A stretch of 64,000 nucleotides of DNA from Heterobasidion occidentale. Lineage: Eukaryota; Basidiomycota; Agaricomycetes; Russulales; Bondarzewiaceae. Positions within the stretch are counted from its first letter, which is position 1. The number at the start of each line of letters is the position of its first letter. The stretch spans positions 744,001 to 808,000 of the forward strand of contig JBCAQO010000004.1 in assembly GCA_039111635.1 (NCBI GenBank), written 5' to 3'. A program made the position numbers and the translations under genes. Below the pieces are notes generated by a model, which was given only the letters and a program-made list of their open reading frames with translations, was not told where the DNA came from and did no database searches. This document shows, piece by piece, positions 1 through 10,809 of the stretch.

Positions 1-641
1 CGATCGCGTTTACCGCCTGGTACGATACAAGAGACGATTTTTCTGGTTTTTGGCCCTCATTCTGCTCAGGAGACATCGACGATTCATCATGGCCAACCTT
101 GGACACAAAAGCAAGAAAACGCATGCCGAAAAGATTCTGGTTCTCCTGACTGAGTCCGGCATCCTCTACTGTTTGATCTGTGTAAGTCGGGGGTTCTAGA
201 CCCCGAGAAGAGTGTTATTGATGACTCGATAGGTGACTCCGATCATTTTCATTTTCATTCGGCTTCCTACGGAAGTATATATAATCCAATGGACGTGGCC
301 AATAATGACTCACATCACAGTAAGCTCTTCCTCAGCTGGACGCTTGGAACATCACCTCAGTAGGCAATCAGGGGATCTATCCCACTGGCGTGCTTCTCCT
401 TGTCGCTTTCAAGCGCACAATATGGGACTCACTCAGCGAGTTCGAGAATCAGGTCTCACTGCCTGACATCCGATTTCGCTCTGCACCCGGCGACGTGGAA
501 GATACGGGGACACAGCACCATTTTTCTGATCCTCAACAAATGTATCCGAGTGTAGCAGGTCAGACAGTGGCGAAAGAGGCTGACGAGAGGCTGTCGCTGT
601 CTGCTACCCCATCTATTAGTGAATCGGCGGTGATTCGGTAG
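1..641 (+). CDS. Multi-pass membrane protein, subfamily A copy 1 (5' end outside window)
   Basis: Four exons are visible: 1-19, 70-181, 233-319 and 372-641 (TAG). Splice sites and phases match an intact paralogue at 10810-12200. The visible part is the C-terminal half of an agaricomycete-specific family that I judge to have about seven membrane helices. It contains an amphipathic loop ending EKILVLLTESGILYCLIC, two hydrophobic segments, the family motif GIYPTGVLLL, and a polar tail starting near LPDIRF. The frame is open throughout the visible exons, so this copy may be functional, but the N-terminal half lies outside the window. I recognise the family by its internal repetition here and by similar uncharacterised mushroom membrane proteins; no function is known to me. 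Confidence 0.7.
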
Positions 642-1797
642 GCCTGGGCGCAAGTTTGTCGCAGCAGTGATTTACGGTGCTCAAGTTCATCTCCCTACAC
701 ATTTAGGCATCCCCCGGGCCTTTGAGCCAGTCGGCCCGGCTGAGCTTGATGAATCCTCCGGCTCTTCCTTGGCCCCGGGCTCGGATGTGTACACCCGTTG
801 ACGATGAGGGATGACTAGGATCATTTTGGACATCTTCGTCAGGACGGATGCATGACGGACCGATCGCGTGTCAGTAGCGTCCGCGCCGCAGCGCACCGCA
901 GCTCGGGAGACATATGGAGAAGGATATACTGGAGGAGGATCTATACTGGTATATGCCTGTATACTGGCTCGACGGACCGTCAGAGCGCAGGGATGTAGGG
1001 TGTCAGTAGTAGCGACATTGCTGAACGTAGAGGATCATGCAGAGCGGCATGTGCCTGAAAGTCTTTCAGGCTGATCTCAAAGCTGACCTTCGGGCATCTC
1101 GCATCAAACTATGAGTCTCTTCAGCCACTGCTTAAATACAGCCCCGCCTCTCTTTTGTAGGAGTTCCATCGACGCTGATCCTGACCTGCTGATGCTTGAT
1201 CGTATTCTAGGGCGTTTTTCTCGGTGATAAACGGCAGTGGGTGGTCCGGTGATGTCTAATTTTCCAGGGTGCGTGTTTGTAACAGTAAACTCTTTGGCTC
1301 AAGTTGTCGATGCTTCGTGATTTTACTCTGGCTTGACAGGACGGAGTATGCATGCGGTTCGCAGAAGGCTTCCGGCGGCGGCGTTCTCACGATGACGAGA
1401 GATTCCACCTCCCATGTCGCCTAGCATCAATGCGACAGCATTCTGAGCTGAAGGCCAGCTGTTTGTATCATAGAGAAGATGTCATTATGCATCTTCTCAT
1501 TTATCTGACAGGCTGTATGTGCTCCATGCGTTTTCTGGATATGTTCCGTCCATCATAATGCTGAATGCCAATCACATTGAGGCTCTGATATCAGGGAATA
1601 TCATTCACGTCGTACATCGCACGTCATACATCTGTGTGTTGGTCATGAAGAAGATTGGAATCATGTCGGTTGTTATCAACATTCTAGGACGGATCCCGAA
1701 CTTATTATATATCAGCTTCATGTGCAGAAACCCATCCCTCCCCGCTTCCCAGACAGACTACTTTTCACTTTATTAATCCAATCACCGAATCTGCTAG
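642..1797. other. Intergenic, no gene seen
   Basis: This is the spacer between two tandem membrane-protein genes. The short open frames here have no coding features and no match to the families in the window. Confidence 0.5.
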
Positions 1798-3171
1798 ATG
1801 CCATCGACGGGCCTCGCATTTCATCTCTACATCACCACTTTCTTGATCGAAGCGGGCGTAGGTGTAATAATCCAAACCTTGTTATATGGCAAGTATCTTG
1901 ATCTTACATGCCGCCGATGAAGGCTGATCTGGAGACGTCCGAGCAGGCATCTTCATAGTTTTCATTCTTTTCTCAACGCGCAGCCTTCTGTAAGTATATT
2001 TGTCTCGTATCCTCCACGGTGCTCATTCAACATCATAACCAGGTGGAAGGGATTCGGATCCAGAGTGAATGTGGCCATGTTGGCAACAATTCTCTGCATG
2101 TTTGCAACCTCGAGCGCCGTATGGGCATTGTCTCTAGTTCGCTTCATCATGATAACTAAGACTGTTGGTTCCTGGGACGCTATACCGTCACATGAACACA
2201 TACTTGACACCAACCCAGCACTTGAGCATGTGGAAGTCCTAATTGAAGTAATATCGGCGATCAATGTATGTACCATGCTGCCTGTATGGTCTCGCTCAGA
2301 ATGCATTGACACCTCCTTATCCAGCCCATGTTCAGTGACGGGGTTGTCATTTGGAGGGCGTGTATGCTATGGCAGGGAAACAAGCCTGCATTGACTGTCG
2401 TGCTCTGTTCTCTTCTAGGGGGTGTTATGGGTGAGTGTCGATATATGCCTTTTCCCAATGGACATGAAACTAACAAGTCGGCGTTCAAGTCTCGTGTTTT
2501 GTATTCGCAGGATGCTCCGAAAATGGTATCTATACGAACAAAGCATTGTGCAGAGATGTACAGTATATCGGTTTGGGGCTTACTCTGTTGACCAATGTCG
2601 TTGCGACGTCATCGATCGCGATCACTGCCTGGTACGACTTGAAGGCTTTCCATTGGTTTCCGGCACTCATATCTCTCAGGAAATATCGTCGATTCATAAT
2701 GGCCCAATTCGGAAACAAAAGCAAGAAAACTCAGGTGGAGAAGATTCTAGTTCTTCTGGTTGATTCCGGCGTGCTCTATTATTTGATCTGTGTGAGTTGG
2801 ACGTTCTACACCCCGAGAAGAGAGTTACTGATGACTCTATAGGCGACGTCCATCGTCTTCGACTTCATCGACCTTCCTGGACATGTCTTTGTGATCTAAT
2901 GGACGTGGCCAATAATGACTCACATCGCGGTAAGGTTCTGTCTCGGCTGAATGCTTGGAACCGAACTTCAGTCAACATTTAGGGTGTCGATCACACTATC
3001 ATACTTCTCCTGATTGCTTTCAAGCGCACGATATGTAACTTACCCAATGACTACAATCAGGTTACATTGCCTGACATCTGATTTCGCTCTGCATCCGGTG
3101 CGGTGCAAACTACGGGAGAACATCACCAGATTTCTGATATTCGACAAACGTCTCCGAATACGGAGGTGTAG
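1798..3171 (+). pseudogene. Multi-pass membrane protein, subfamily A copy 2 (two nonsense mutations)
   Basis: Eight exons can be placed: 1798-1888, 1947-1989, 2043-2265, 2325-2430, 2511-2631, 2680-2791, 2843-2929 and 2983-3171. Lengths and phases agree with the intact copy at 10810-12200 (exon 1 is 91 nt, exon 2 is 43 nt, exon 6 is 112 nt). Intron 1 has a GC donor (GGCAAGTAT). Two in-frame stops break the protein: TAA at 2897-2899, where copy 1 has CAA before WTWPIMTHI, and TGA at 3079-3081, where copy 1 has CGA in LPDIRF. Both are single C-to-T changes. Everything upstream of 2897 is open, so a truncated six-exon protein could still be made. It sits directly behind copy 1 in the same orientation, so the pair arose by tandem duplication. 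Confidence 0.75.
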
Positions 3172-3693
3172 GAGGCCAGGCAGTGACGAGAAATACCGAC
3201 GAGAGGCTGCGTACTACCCATTCTCTTTGCGAGACGGCGGCGATTTAATAGGCATGGGCGCAACCACATTGCAGCAGTTCCCAGTGCTCAAGTTTCGACT
3301 CATACAGGCCTTCTCAGAGTCTTGCCAGCTGAGCTTTTACATTACTACAACGTCTGATCGTGTATCAGCAGCGTCCGCGTTGGATTGCCTCGCAGCTCGG
3401 GAGACATATAGAGGGAAGTGGGTGAACAAGGATATGTAGGAGGGTATATGCCTAAAAATACATCGCAAATACATTGTCAGCGCCCTTGCTCTCGTTTTCG
3501 TCAATAAATATCATCAAAGTCAAATTATCACAAGTCCGTCGAAGTTCAGCTTCAGAGTCGGTTCTGAGCTTGATCAGCCGCGTCCGAGGAATGGCACTAT
3601 GCTGTGCGGCTTGTCCTGACCGTGTCCTGGGGCATACCGAGCCTTGCTTCCCCCAGCTTCGCGATCAGGTAGAGGATTCGAGCCGTCGCACGG
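3172..3693. other. Intergenic between convergent genes
   Basis: This is the shared 3' flank of the dead membrane-protein copy (+) and hus1 (-). No gene is seen. Confidence 0.5.
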
Positions 3694-5127
3694 TCAGTCA
3701 TCGAGCACGGCCGGAATGTAGAACGTCAGTACGCCGCCCGCGTCGGCGACCTCGCCAATGTAGACGTAGAGGATCATGCAGTGCGCGTGGCATATGCCTA
3801 CAAGAGGGAGGTGCGTCAGCGTGGGATCAACCAAGCGACTTGCCCATGGCGAGCCACATATAGAAAATGGCATGTTCCTGTTTCAATGAATGGATGACGG
3901 ACGCACAGGCGATCGTCGTCGTCGACACGACGTGGGCGTTCAGGAACTTGAGCAGGCTCCGTACGCGCACGAGCACGCCGTACATTTGAGCCGGGTCGGG
4001 TTTGTCCTCGTCCGCGTCGTCGCCATCATGCACATCTGCATGCCCATCTTGTGCGGCGTCGTCAGCGAGAGGTCCATCACCATCAGCGTTGGCAGGCTGA
4101 TGCCGACGTTGCGACGGCGCATCTTGCGCTACAGAACACAGAGATCAGCGCCCGTTCAAGGTGCCAGAGCAATTACGCCAAGATGAAAGAGCGCCACTCA
4201 CCCATGCGTGGGTTTGTGCAACCCTCCCATACGAGATCGACCTTGACCTCATCCGTGCCGGCTGAGATCTGGAGTCGACCCGCGCCATTGGCGCGCACGG
4301 CGACGATGTCGGCCATGGGGCGGAGGCGGTCAACGAGCGTGCGCAGTTTGAGCAGCGGCGGAAGGAGGATGTGTATCTGTGCGCGTGTGAGCATACGCGC
4401 GCATACACGCATCCCCCGACGAGGGCGGAAGAGCAGGAACGGGCGCGCACGTCGGGTTCGGGGCACAGTGGCTCGCGGAGCCGCTCGACCTCTGCGGGCT
4501 TGAGGACCTCTATCCGCACGTCGTGCGTCACCTTCATCCCGCCGCCCGTGCTCGCGCCCGCACCTGCCGCGGCGCCCGTGCCCGCGCCGAGAATCTCGAA
4601 GCTGAGCACGGCGACGTCACGCTTTTTGGCGAGCTTCATGACGATGTCGTCCGCGTTGGAGGAGGATTCTGCGGAGCGCAGCGCGTGGAGAAGAGCTTCT
4701 GTGCTGAGGAGGAGCGAGATCTGATTGTCGGCGTTGGATTGGATGCGGTAATCTGTGAAGAGCGCGATCGTGCGGATTTGCCTGCGCGTAGGGGAAGGTT
4801 GGTTCATTCGGGCTCGGAAGAAACCATAAGGTGAAACGGGAGTTGATGGGATAGGAGAGAGGTCGTGGTGGGAAAGGGAGAGAAAACGGGCACGCACGAC
4901 CAGACTTGGACGCCACTCTCGTCCGTGTTGCAGATAATGTGCATCTCCGTCTCGTTGAATTTGACAATGCACTTCTTCTGCAGCTTCTCGACGGTCTGAA
5001 TGATTCCTAAATTCAGCGCCATCGCCGTCGTCAAACAACCTCGTTCAGGCCAGCCCAAAACGCGCTGGGAAGTAGGGGACGTACGGCGGAAGGTGGCCAC
5101 ATTTTGGATGGAGGCGCGGAATCGCAT
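3694..5127 (-). CDS. hus1: Checkpoint clamp subunit Hus1
   Basis: Hus1 is one ring subunit of the nuclear 9-1-1 clamp (Rad9-Hus1-Rad1), a PCNA-like ring loaded at DNA damage to activate the checkpoint kinase. Six exons join in phase: 5127-5085, 5006-4898, 4781-4451, 4376-4202, 4128-3907 and 3797-3694, giving 327 aa (the human protein has about 280). Family signatures are the start MRFRASIQN, KCIVKFNETEMHIICN followed by GVQVWSQI, LFTDYRIQSN, the CPEPD/ILLPPL joint, and the C-terminus VVSTTTIACIC...ILYVYIGEVADAGGVLTFYI. The extra length is an Ala/Gly-rich loop in exon 3 and an Asp/His-rich loop in exon 5. Intron 2 (116 nt) was chosen over a shorter alternative because it restores VWSQI. The gene is intact and strongly GC-biased at third positions, unlike the decayed families around it. 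Confidence 0.93.
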
Positions 5128-5485
5128 TGTGACGCGTAATGCGCGGGTGTATGGATTATTCGCTGATTACGACGTGTCGAGATGTGCGCTGTGGTTGACG
5201 ACGACGACGAAGTGGACGTCGTGGGTGGCTGGGACAAAGAGGGGTGCGACGCGTCTGTGGCGCAAATCGGACGCATCTCGGCCGTTCGCAAACCGCGCCG
5301 TCTCCGCGCAAACCCACTCAATCCATTCTGCGAAGCGATATGATGGAAAGTTAAAAAAGAAGTATAACAGATACAGCATACTCTACACAAAACACATAAA
5401 CTAGGTGACATAATTCATTTCGACACCAGTGCTAAATGAATATGTATATAATTAGAGAAAGTGGAGAGGCGCCGGGGCCGCTGCA

Positions 5486-7941
5486 TCAACCATCGTCCTC
5501 GCTATCGGAGGTCACGGAGGACTCAGAAGAATCAGAATAGTCATCGTAATCGCTTGCAGGTCCAATTCCCTCACTGCTATCATTGTCCGTCTCTGAAGAA
5601 GAGGTGCGAAGGTGAGCAGCCGCATAGATGTGGTCGTCGCTTTCGACTTCACCTTCCTCTTCCTCGTCATCCAAGTCGCTCTCGTCTTCGCTCTCTTCAT
5701 CACTGAGCTCTTCCCAACCGACCCATTCTGCAACGACGTCTCCCTCGTCATCACTGCCTTGCTCGGTGGTTCCATCGCCCGCGTCTTGATCCATCAAGTG
5801 TGCAAACACATCGCTGCTCCTGTCATTATCCGCCCACCCTCCTGCGGCTAACTGCCGCCTAAAAACATCCACGAAAGCCTCTTCCGATCGCAGATCTTCG
5901 ATGGCTCTCTCTGGGGAGGGCAGCATCACGGACCGCCTCAGCCTCGCCGGTATGTTCGCATGAATCGGGATGAAAAGCTCCCTAAGCTCTTCAATGATCG
6001 CCGCGTGCGGCGCGCAGAGGAACTGGAGCAGCTCTTCTTCGCCCCACCAGGAGGGCTCGATACGATAGAAGTCCTTTTTCCACGTCCCTTCGAGGCCGAT
6101 GGACACGTACTCTCCGGGATGCGTGTGGGAGCGTTCGAGGCCTTCGAAATGGTGCTTCATCCTGTGGAGGAGGGCCGCCAGGGAGCCTGCTTCGTTCGGC
6201 CGGTGGCGAAGACTAGTATACAGCAAAACTTGCAGGAACGAGTCGAGATCGTCATGGTTTTCGTGAAGCAAGTCGCCTGACTGGAGCAAGCGTGCCGAGA
6301 TAAAATGCCGTGCTCCCTGGAGATGAGCACAAAGTCATATCAACATGGGAAACATCTTGATCATGTACATAAACGCACCAGCTTAGGTGTTGTTCTTTGG
6401 CTCGGTATGCGATGACTATGATGCCCAATCCGTGCCAGGTCCCAGTCTACTAACAGACCGGCGCCCTGGTCTGTTATAATGATACTGCCAGGTCGTATTT
6501 TTGAATGCATAACATAGGCCCTGAACGCCGCCTGATGAGCTACAGGAAATGACAAACATCAGTCATGACCACCATCTTTGTGCTATGAATGACAAACCTT
6601 GGACGGCGTGAAAGACAGCTGTACACAGTTCTCTCGTGGAATTGAACTCTTCCAATTTTCGTCCAACGGCTCTGGTTACAAGGCGATGGCGTCTACGATG
6701 TGGCAGTTCTAAGGTGTCATGGCACCAGGTCCTTTGTGTGTACGCCTGCGTACGGGTATCCTGCCCCTTCACGTCCCCAGCGCATCGCATCGCAGGGATC
6801 CCAGGGACGTCGGCTCTGAAAAGGATGCGATAGATATCGCCTTCTGAGATCATGTCATCGTCGACGCATCTCCATGCGTCCTTGAGACACATGAGCTCTC
6901 CCGTTTCAAGATCAAGCGCATCGTAGTACATGATGGAGCTCCCGGTCACGGTGGCTTCCTGATCTCTGGGATAAGTGATGAAGAGACGCTCGATCCCATC
7001 TTCGGCATCCACCACGGGGATGATGCTGAACGCCAGCGCATCGAAGCCAAACGTGGATGCCTGGCTGGCTGCCTCAACGTCGTCGCCCCGCATCCTGGCG
7101 AGGAACCTCACCCGCTCATCCAACTTTTCACGCATGAGCTCGATGTCCTCTGGCAAAGCATGCACGGCAGACCCATCGACGCCTCGATGTTCAGGAGTCA
7201 GATGCTGAAACCGCCAAAAGAACTCCGCCAAGAGCTCGGGGTTGCGCCTGAAATCGAACCGCTCAGTGACCACTGCTCCAGAGCGGTCCCATCGTATGAA
7301 GCGCACGAAACCTTGGAGCACGAGGATCGAGAATGTGAACGTCAGATACTGCGCGCTCATTTGTGCGCCAACGTAAGAGGCCGCAACTGAGCGATGCTTG
7401 ACAGAAGTCCTAGAGTTGCGGAGGAAACGCTGTCGGCCGAGAGCCTCTTCCGGGTCCGAAGTCGCGTCATTGAATGGATCATCTTCCGGGTGTATGCACA
7501 CCATGCTCAAATCCATGGTCCAAACCTCGGGCTTTGGAGGCGATCCGTCCTCCGGTACCGTTTGGGCGACGAATTCTGCCCTGGGATCGTCGTGGCAAGG
7601 TGTGACGTCGAACCAGACTAGCCGAGGACAGAGCTTATTGGTCTCAATCGCTTTTGTCTAAAGCACGCGGGAGACAGTCAGGATCAGCGTCGTGCCAATC
7701 ATAGGAGAAAGTTGCCTACGATTTTAGTTCCAAGCTTCGACAGCGAGGTACTTGTCCCTACCAGGTTTCCCAAGACACTTTCGTAGTCCAGAGCGGGAAG
7801 TGGCATCGGAGCACATTCTGGAACGAATTCTTCCATAAATTCGTCCACAGGCATGGGCCCAACGTAATCGACCGACATCATCTCCGGCACGTCCATGGAA
7901 AGTTGAAGGGATGATATGCTGTGTCCGGCGGGAAGAGCCAT
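5486..7941 (-). CDS. FunK1 family protein, predicted pseudokinase
   Basis: FunK1 kinases are expanded in mushrooms and of unknown substrate. Four exons (7941-7720, 7657-6598, 6539-6379, 6316-5486) give an open 757-aa frame. Family landmarks are the N-terminal VGPMPVDEF module, [17 protein letters not shown], the likely ATP-binding lysine in MCLKDAWR, and LLVDWDLAR (the family form of DFG). The catalytic loop, however, reads MHSKIRPGSIII at residues 438-449. The usual HxD aspartate is Lys441 and the metal-binding asparagine is Ser446, so phosphotransfer by the normal mechanism is unlikely. Exon 4 also begins GARHFIS instead of the family's GTWQFMS. The last 90 residues are very acidic and Ser-rich. 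The frame has no stop or shift over 2.3 kb, which argues for a retained non-catalytic role rather than simple decay. Confidence 0.85.
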
Positions 7942-8020
7942 GTTGTGCCACTCGAGCGCACGTCCGTGTGGCAGGCTGAGTAGGTGGAGTAAAGCAGAGA
8001 TGCTGTGGCCAGCAGGGCCT

Positions 8021-8030
8021 ATTTATTTAA
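8021..8030 (-). promoter_or_regulatory. TATA-like box of the FunK1 pseudokinase gene
   Basis: TTAAATAAAT lies about 80 nt upstream of the ATG at 7941 on the minus strand. This position is typical for a fungal core promoter. Confidence 0.4.
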
Positions 8031-9599
8031 GCCACCACTGACTAAGCTAGAGGAGAAAGCCCCGCCGCAACAGAATGAGTGTGGCGAACGCTTATCCGAA
8101 TGAGCTTTGTGATGGATTGATTTGACGAAACCAATAGCGTTAGCTACGCGCTTGGAAGAAAAGTGACATACAGTCTGTTGTGGCAGATACCAGGAAGTAG
8201 TCGTCTCGATATCAACAAGTGTGATGGCAATGTAATAATATTTGGCGATTCAGAGTGGGTGTGGTCAAGAACCTAGAATTTTCTCGGGATGATTCGCAGG
8301 AGTCTCAGATCAAAAAAGGGGCTTGCATCGTGTAGGTGACACCAGAGGAACGCTAATGGTGCTCGGACCAGGCTGTCCATACTTAGGGTGCAGACAATAG
8401 CTCAATGTCTTCTCGTCCGGTTTTCAACTAAAGACAATAGCTGTCGTTGCCTAGATATCAACGCATGCCTATGGTATGATGATTGAACGCGTCCGGACAT
8501 TCATCCGAGGCTTTGATTCCAGCGAAGCATCCTCGAATATGCAGCAGGTGCCAGCGAGCAACGCTTAAATCTTAAATGGATGCAGTGATAATTCCCTAGG
8601 ACGTCTGTTAACAGAATTATTCGAAGCATTTCGTACCGATTGCACCTGAGGTCACTGGCCAGTCAGCAAATGCACAGGTCGCAGGCGATCAGTGTAGCAA
8701 GTATTGATCATTGTTTTGTTCCACAAAGGGGATTTCAAGAAATTTGGCTGCTGATAGAACATTTCAGCAAGCGTAAATTTTCGATGAGAAGAACGCGCGC
8801 ACCATACTACCGAAGAGTCATACCGACGGAAGTGATAGTCACTCTTTGCACACTACACATCTTGGTCCCTCATTCTTTCGTCCTATGATCTTTTGAAAGG
8901 CTCCAGAGAATGGGAAGCTTGTGATTTGCGTACGTGCGCCAGGGTCATCGAGGGGGTGGTAAAGAGTCAGATCTGTGAGCAGCTGTGAGCGCTATCTTTG
9001 AATGTATGAAAAACTTCGAGTAGATTGAGTGTGCATCGGTATTGGTATGTCGTGGAGCAGAGCACAAATCATTTCCGAGTTTGAGTATGCAAGAGGGTCT
9101 GAAGCCGTCCTTAGTCGAAGGAGTCAGCTGCGGAAGGTACCGCCGGCTCATTCCGATTCCACACTCCGGATTCGGCCGTCTGAATTCGTTGCACTCATTG
9201 CCTCTCATTGCTACAGATTGCTACTCATTGTCACCGTAACGCGCAGTATTCGGGTTCACTTGCCCTCGGAGGAGATAATTAATCTTTTGAAGAGAACATT
9301 TCTGTGAGTTCGCAGTCTCATCATGTCCATATGAAAGATCCTCCGGGAGGTTCTCCAGGCGCTCTAATAACGACAGACCGTGCTCATAGACGTCAAGCAA
9401 CAGATACATCTGTCCGGTGTCCATTCTACTCCTCACTTCCTCTCCCTGAATTCGGTAGACAGATTTTCTAGTACTGGATGCACAGAGTGCTGTGCCGTCT
9501 TTTTTTCTGGCCTTTGAGCCAAGTTGACCCTCTTGGGCCTAGAACTTCCCCAATGACCATCTCCGTGATGACTACCTCGGGCCTTCCTTCCCGATCTTG
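8031..9599. other. Intergenic, no gene seen
   Basis: AT-rich stretch with many short frames on both strands. None has splice-compatible neighbours or a family motif that I can recognise. Confidence 0.4.
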
Positions 9600-9925
9600 A
9601 ATGCGTTTGTTTGGACATTACGGATGATATCCGAAGGATTCCGCCGGGAGCGGTCCTTCGAATGTCGCAAGCACAGAAGCCGAGCGGGTTCTCGCTATGC
9701 AGCGCAATGATGCTTGCGAAGATTAAGCTCAAGCAGCTGCCGTCCATGACCGCGCTAGCAGTGGGCCTTGACATTGCGGCCCGCAGCGGCGATATTGACT
9801 GGAAGGTAGGTCGAGTGCGCAGAGGTCTGGTAGGACGGGACGACCCGGAAGTTGGAGACACCATCAAAGGAGAAGTCAGTTCGATGCGTGATGATATTCT
9901 GGTTTCTGATCTGTCAGGGTAAGTT
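9600..9925 (-). pseudogene. Relic of a sedolisin (S53) peptidase gene
   Basis: This stretch is a decayed partial copy of exon 7 of the intact sedolisin at 13872-16079. Read on the minus strand it holds IFASIIAL followed by a short gap and PLGF, matching the sequence just after the catalytic serine. A segment near 9809-9845 is almost identical at DNA level to 14365-14401. About 70 nt of the middle are missing and the frame is broken. Only the region around the active-site serine survives. The relic and parent lie in the same orientation about 4.5 kb apart, so this is probably a dead tandem duplicate. Confidence 0.75.
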
Positions 9926-10730
9926 TTTGTGCCCTTTTGGGCTTGCATTAACCACTGAAACGCCTCTCAGCTTTGATTATATTGATAACATTCATACGAC
10001 ACTGGCGTCTATGCACAGGATATTGATTGAAGTCATTCAATCGTACAGCCCTTCTCCCTTCTCCTCAACTATTGGGTATTCAATGTCCTTTGCAAGGTTT
10101 CACAGGTAAATAGAAAGGGCTATAAATGTGCCCGGTCCTAGCCCTCTGAAGAAGCCATATGACCGAGCAAAAACGCGAAGTCGGGAGGACCGAGCACTGC
10201 AGCACAATTCTACCTATGAAAATCCACTTCGCCTTTGGCCTCAGCTCAAGTCCCCGTTATTCAACCTTCCCATGCTCTCACGAGTAGGAGGTTTCATGTC
10301 GTCATGGCGCTGATGTATTCCCGCACCTTCCCACCGGCTTGCGCCTGCTCGCGGTGTGTGCTTAGTCTTTCGCCATTTTCACCAGATTGCAGCGACCGTT
10401 TCATTCTTCGCACGAGATTGTATTCGGAGCATTGCAAAAGTCTCTCCTGAACACGCCAGGAGGAGGGGATTTGGACAGTTATCTCGTGATGGTACGTCAA
10501 TGAATCAAAATTGTTTAGGATATGACACTGAGCGCGCTGTGACTGATAAAATCACTGGAAATAGGTGACGTCCGAAGGGCCGTGTATTGTAAGTTCTCGG
10601 ATTTGAACCAACCGGAACCGTATTGATAATGATGAACACAGCAGGCCTTCCATGGCAGCTTTCAAGCGTAGTCGTTGGGACTGACATCATACGAATCTCG
10701 GAAGACGGTCGTTCTCAGTATCTCAAACAC
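9926..10730. other. Intergenic, no gene seen
   Basis: This is the spacer between the sedolisin relic and the promoter of the next gene. No coding or RNA feature was recognised. Confidence 0.4.
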
Positions 10731-10740
10731 ATATATATAC
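10731..10740 (+). promoter_or_regulatory. TATA-like box
   Basis: ATATATATAC lies about 70-80 nt upstream of the ATG at 10810 of the intact membrane-protein gene. Confidence 0.4.
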
Positions 10741-10809
10741 TCTATGTACCCACTAGCGACTCGTTCCTCGTCCAGACCTCCTTATCGCGTTGATCACAGA
10801 ATCCACTGA

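Noticed and set aside
4145..5038. A 297-codon frame as an independent gene
   Set aside because: It is hus1 exon 3 read through both neighbouring introns. The spliced model restores the conserved Hus1 ends.
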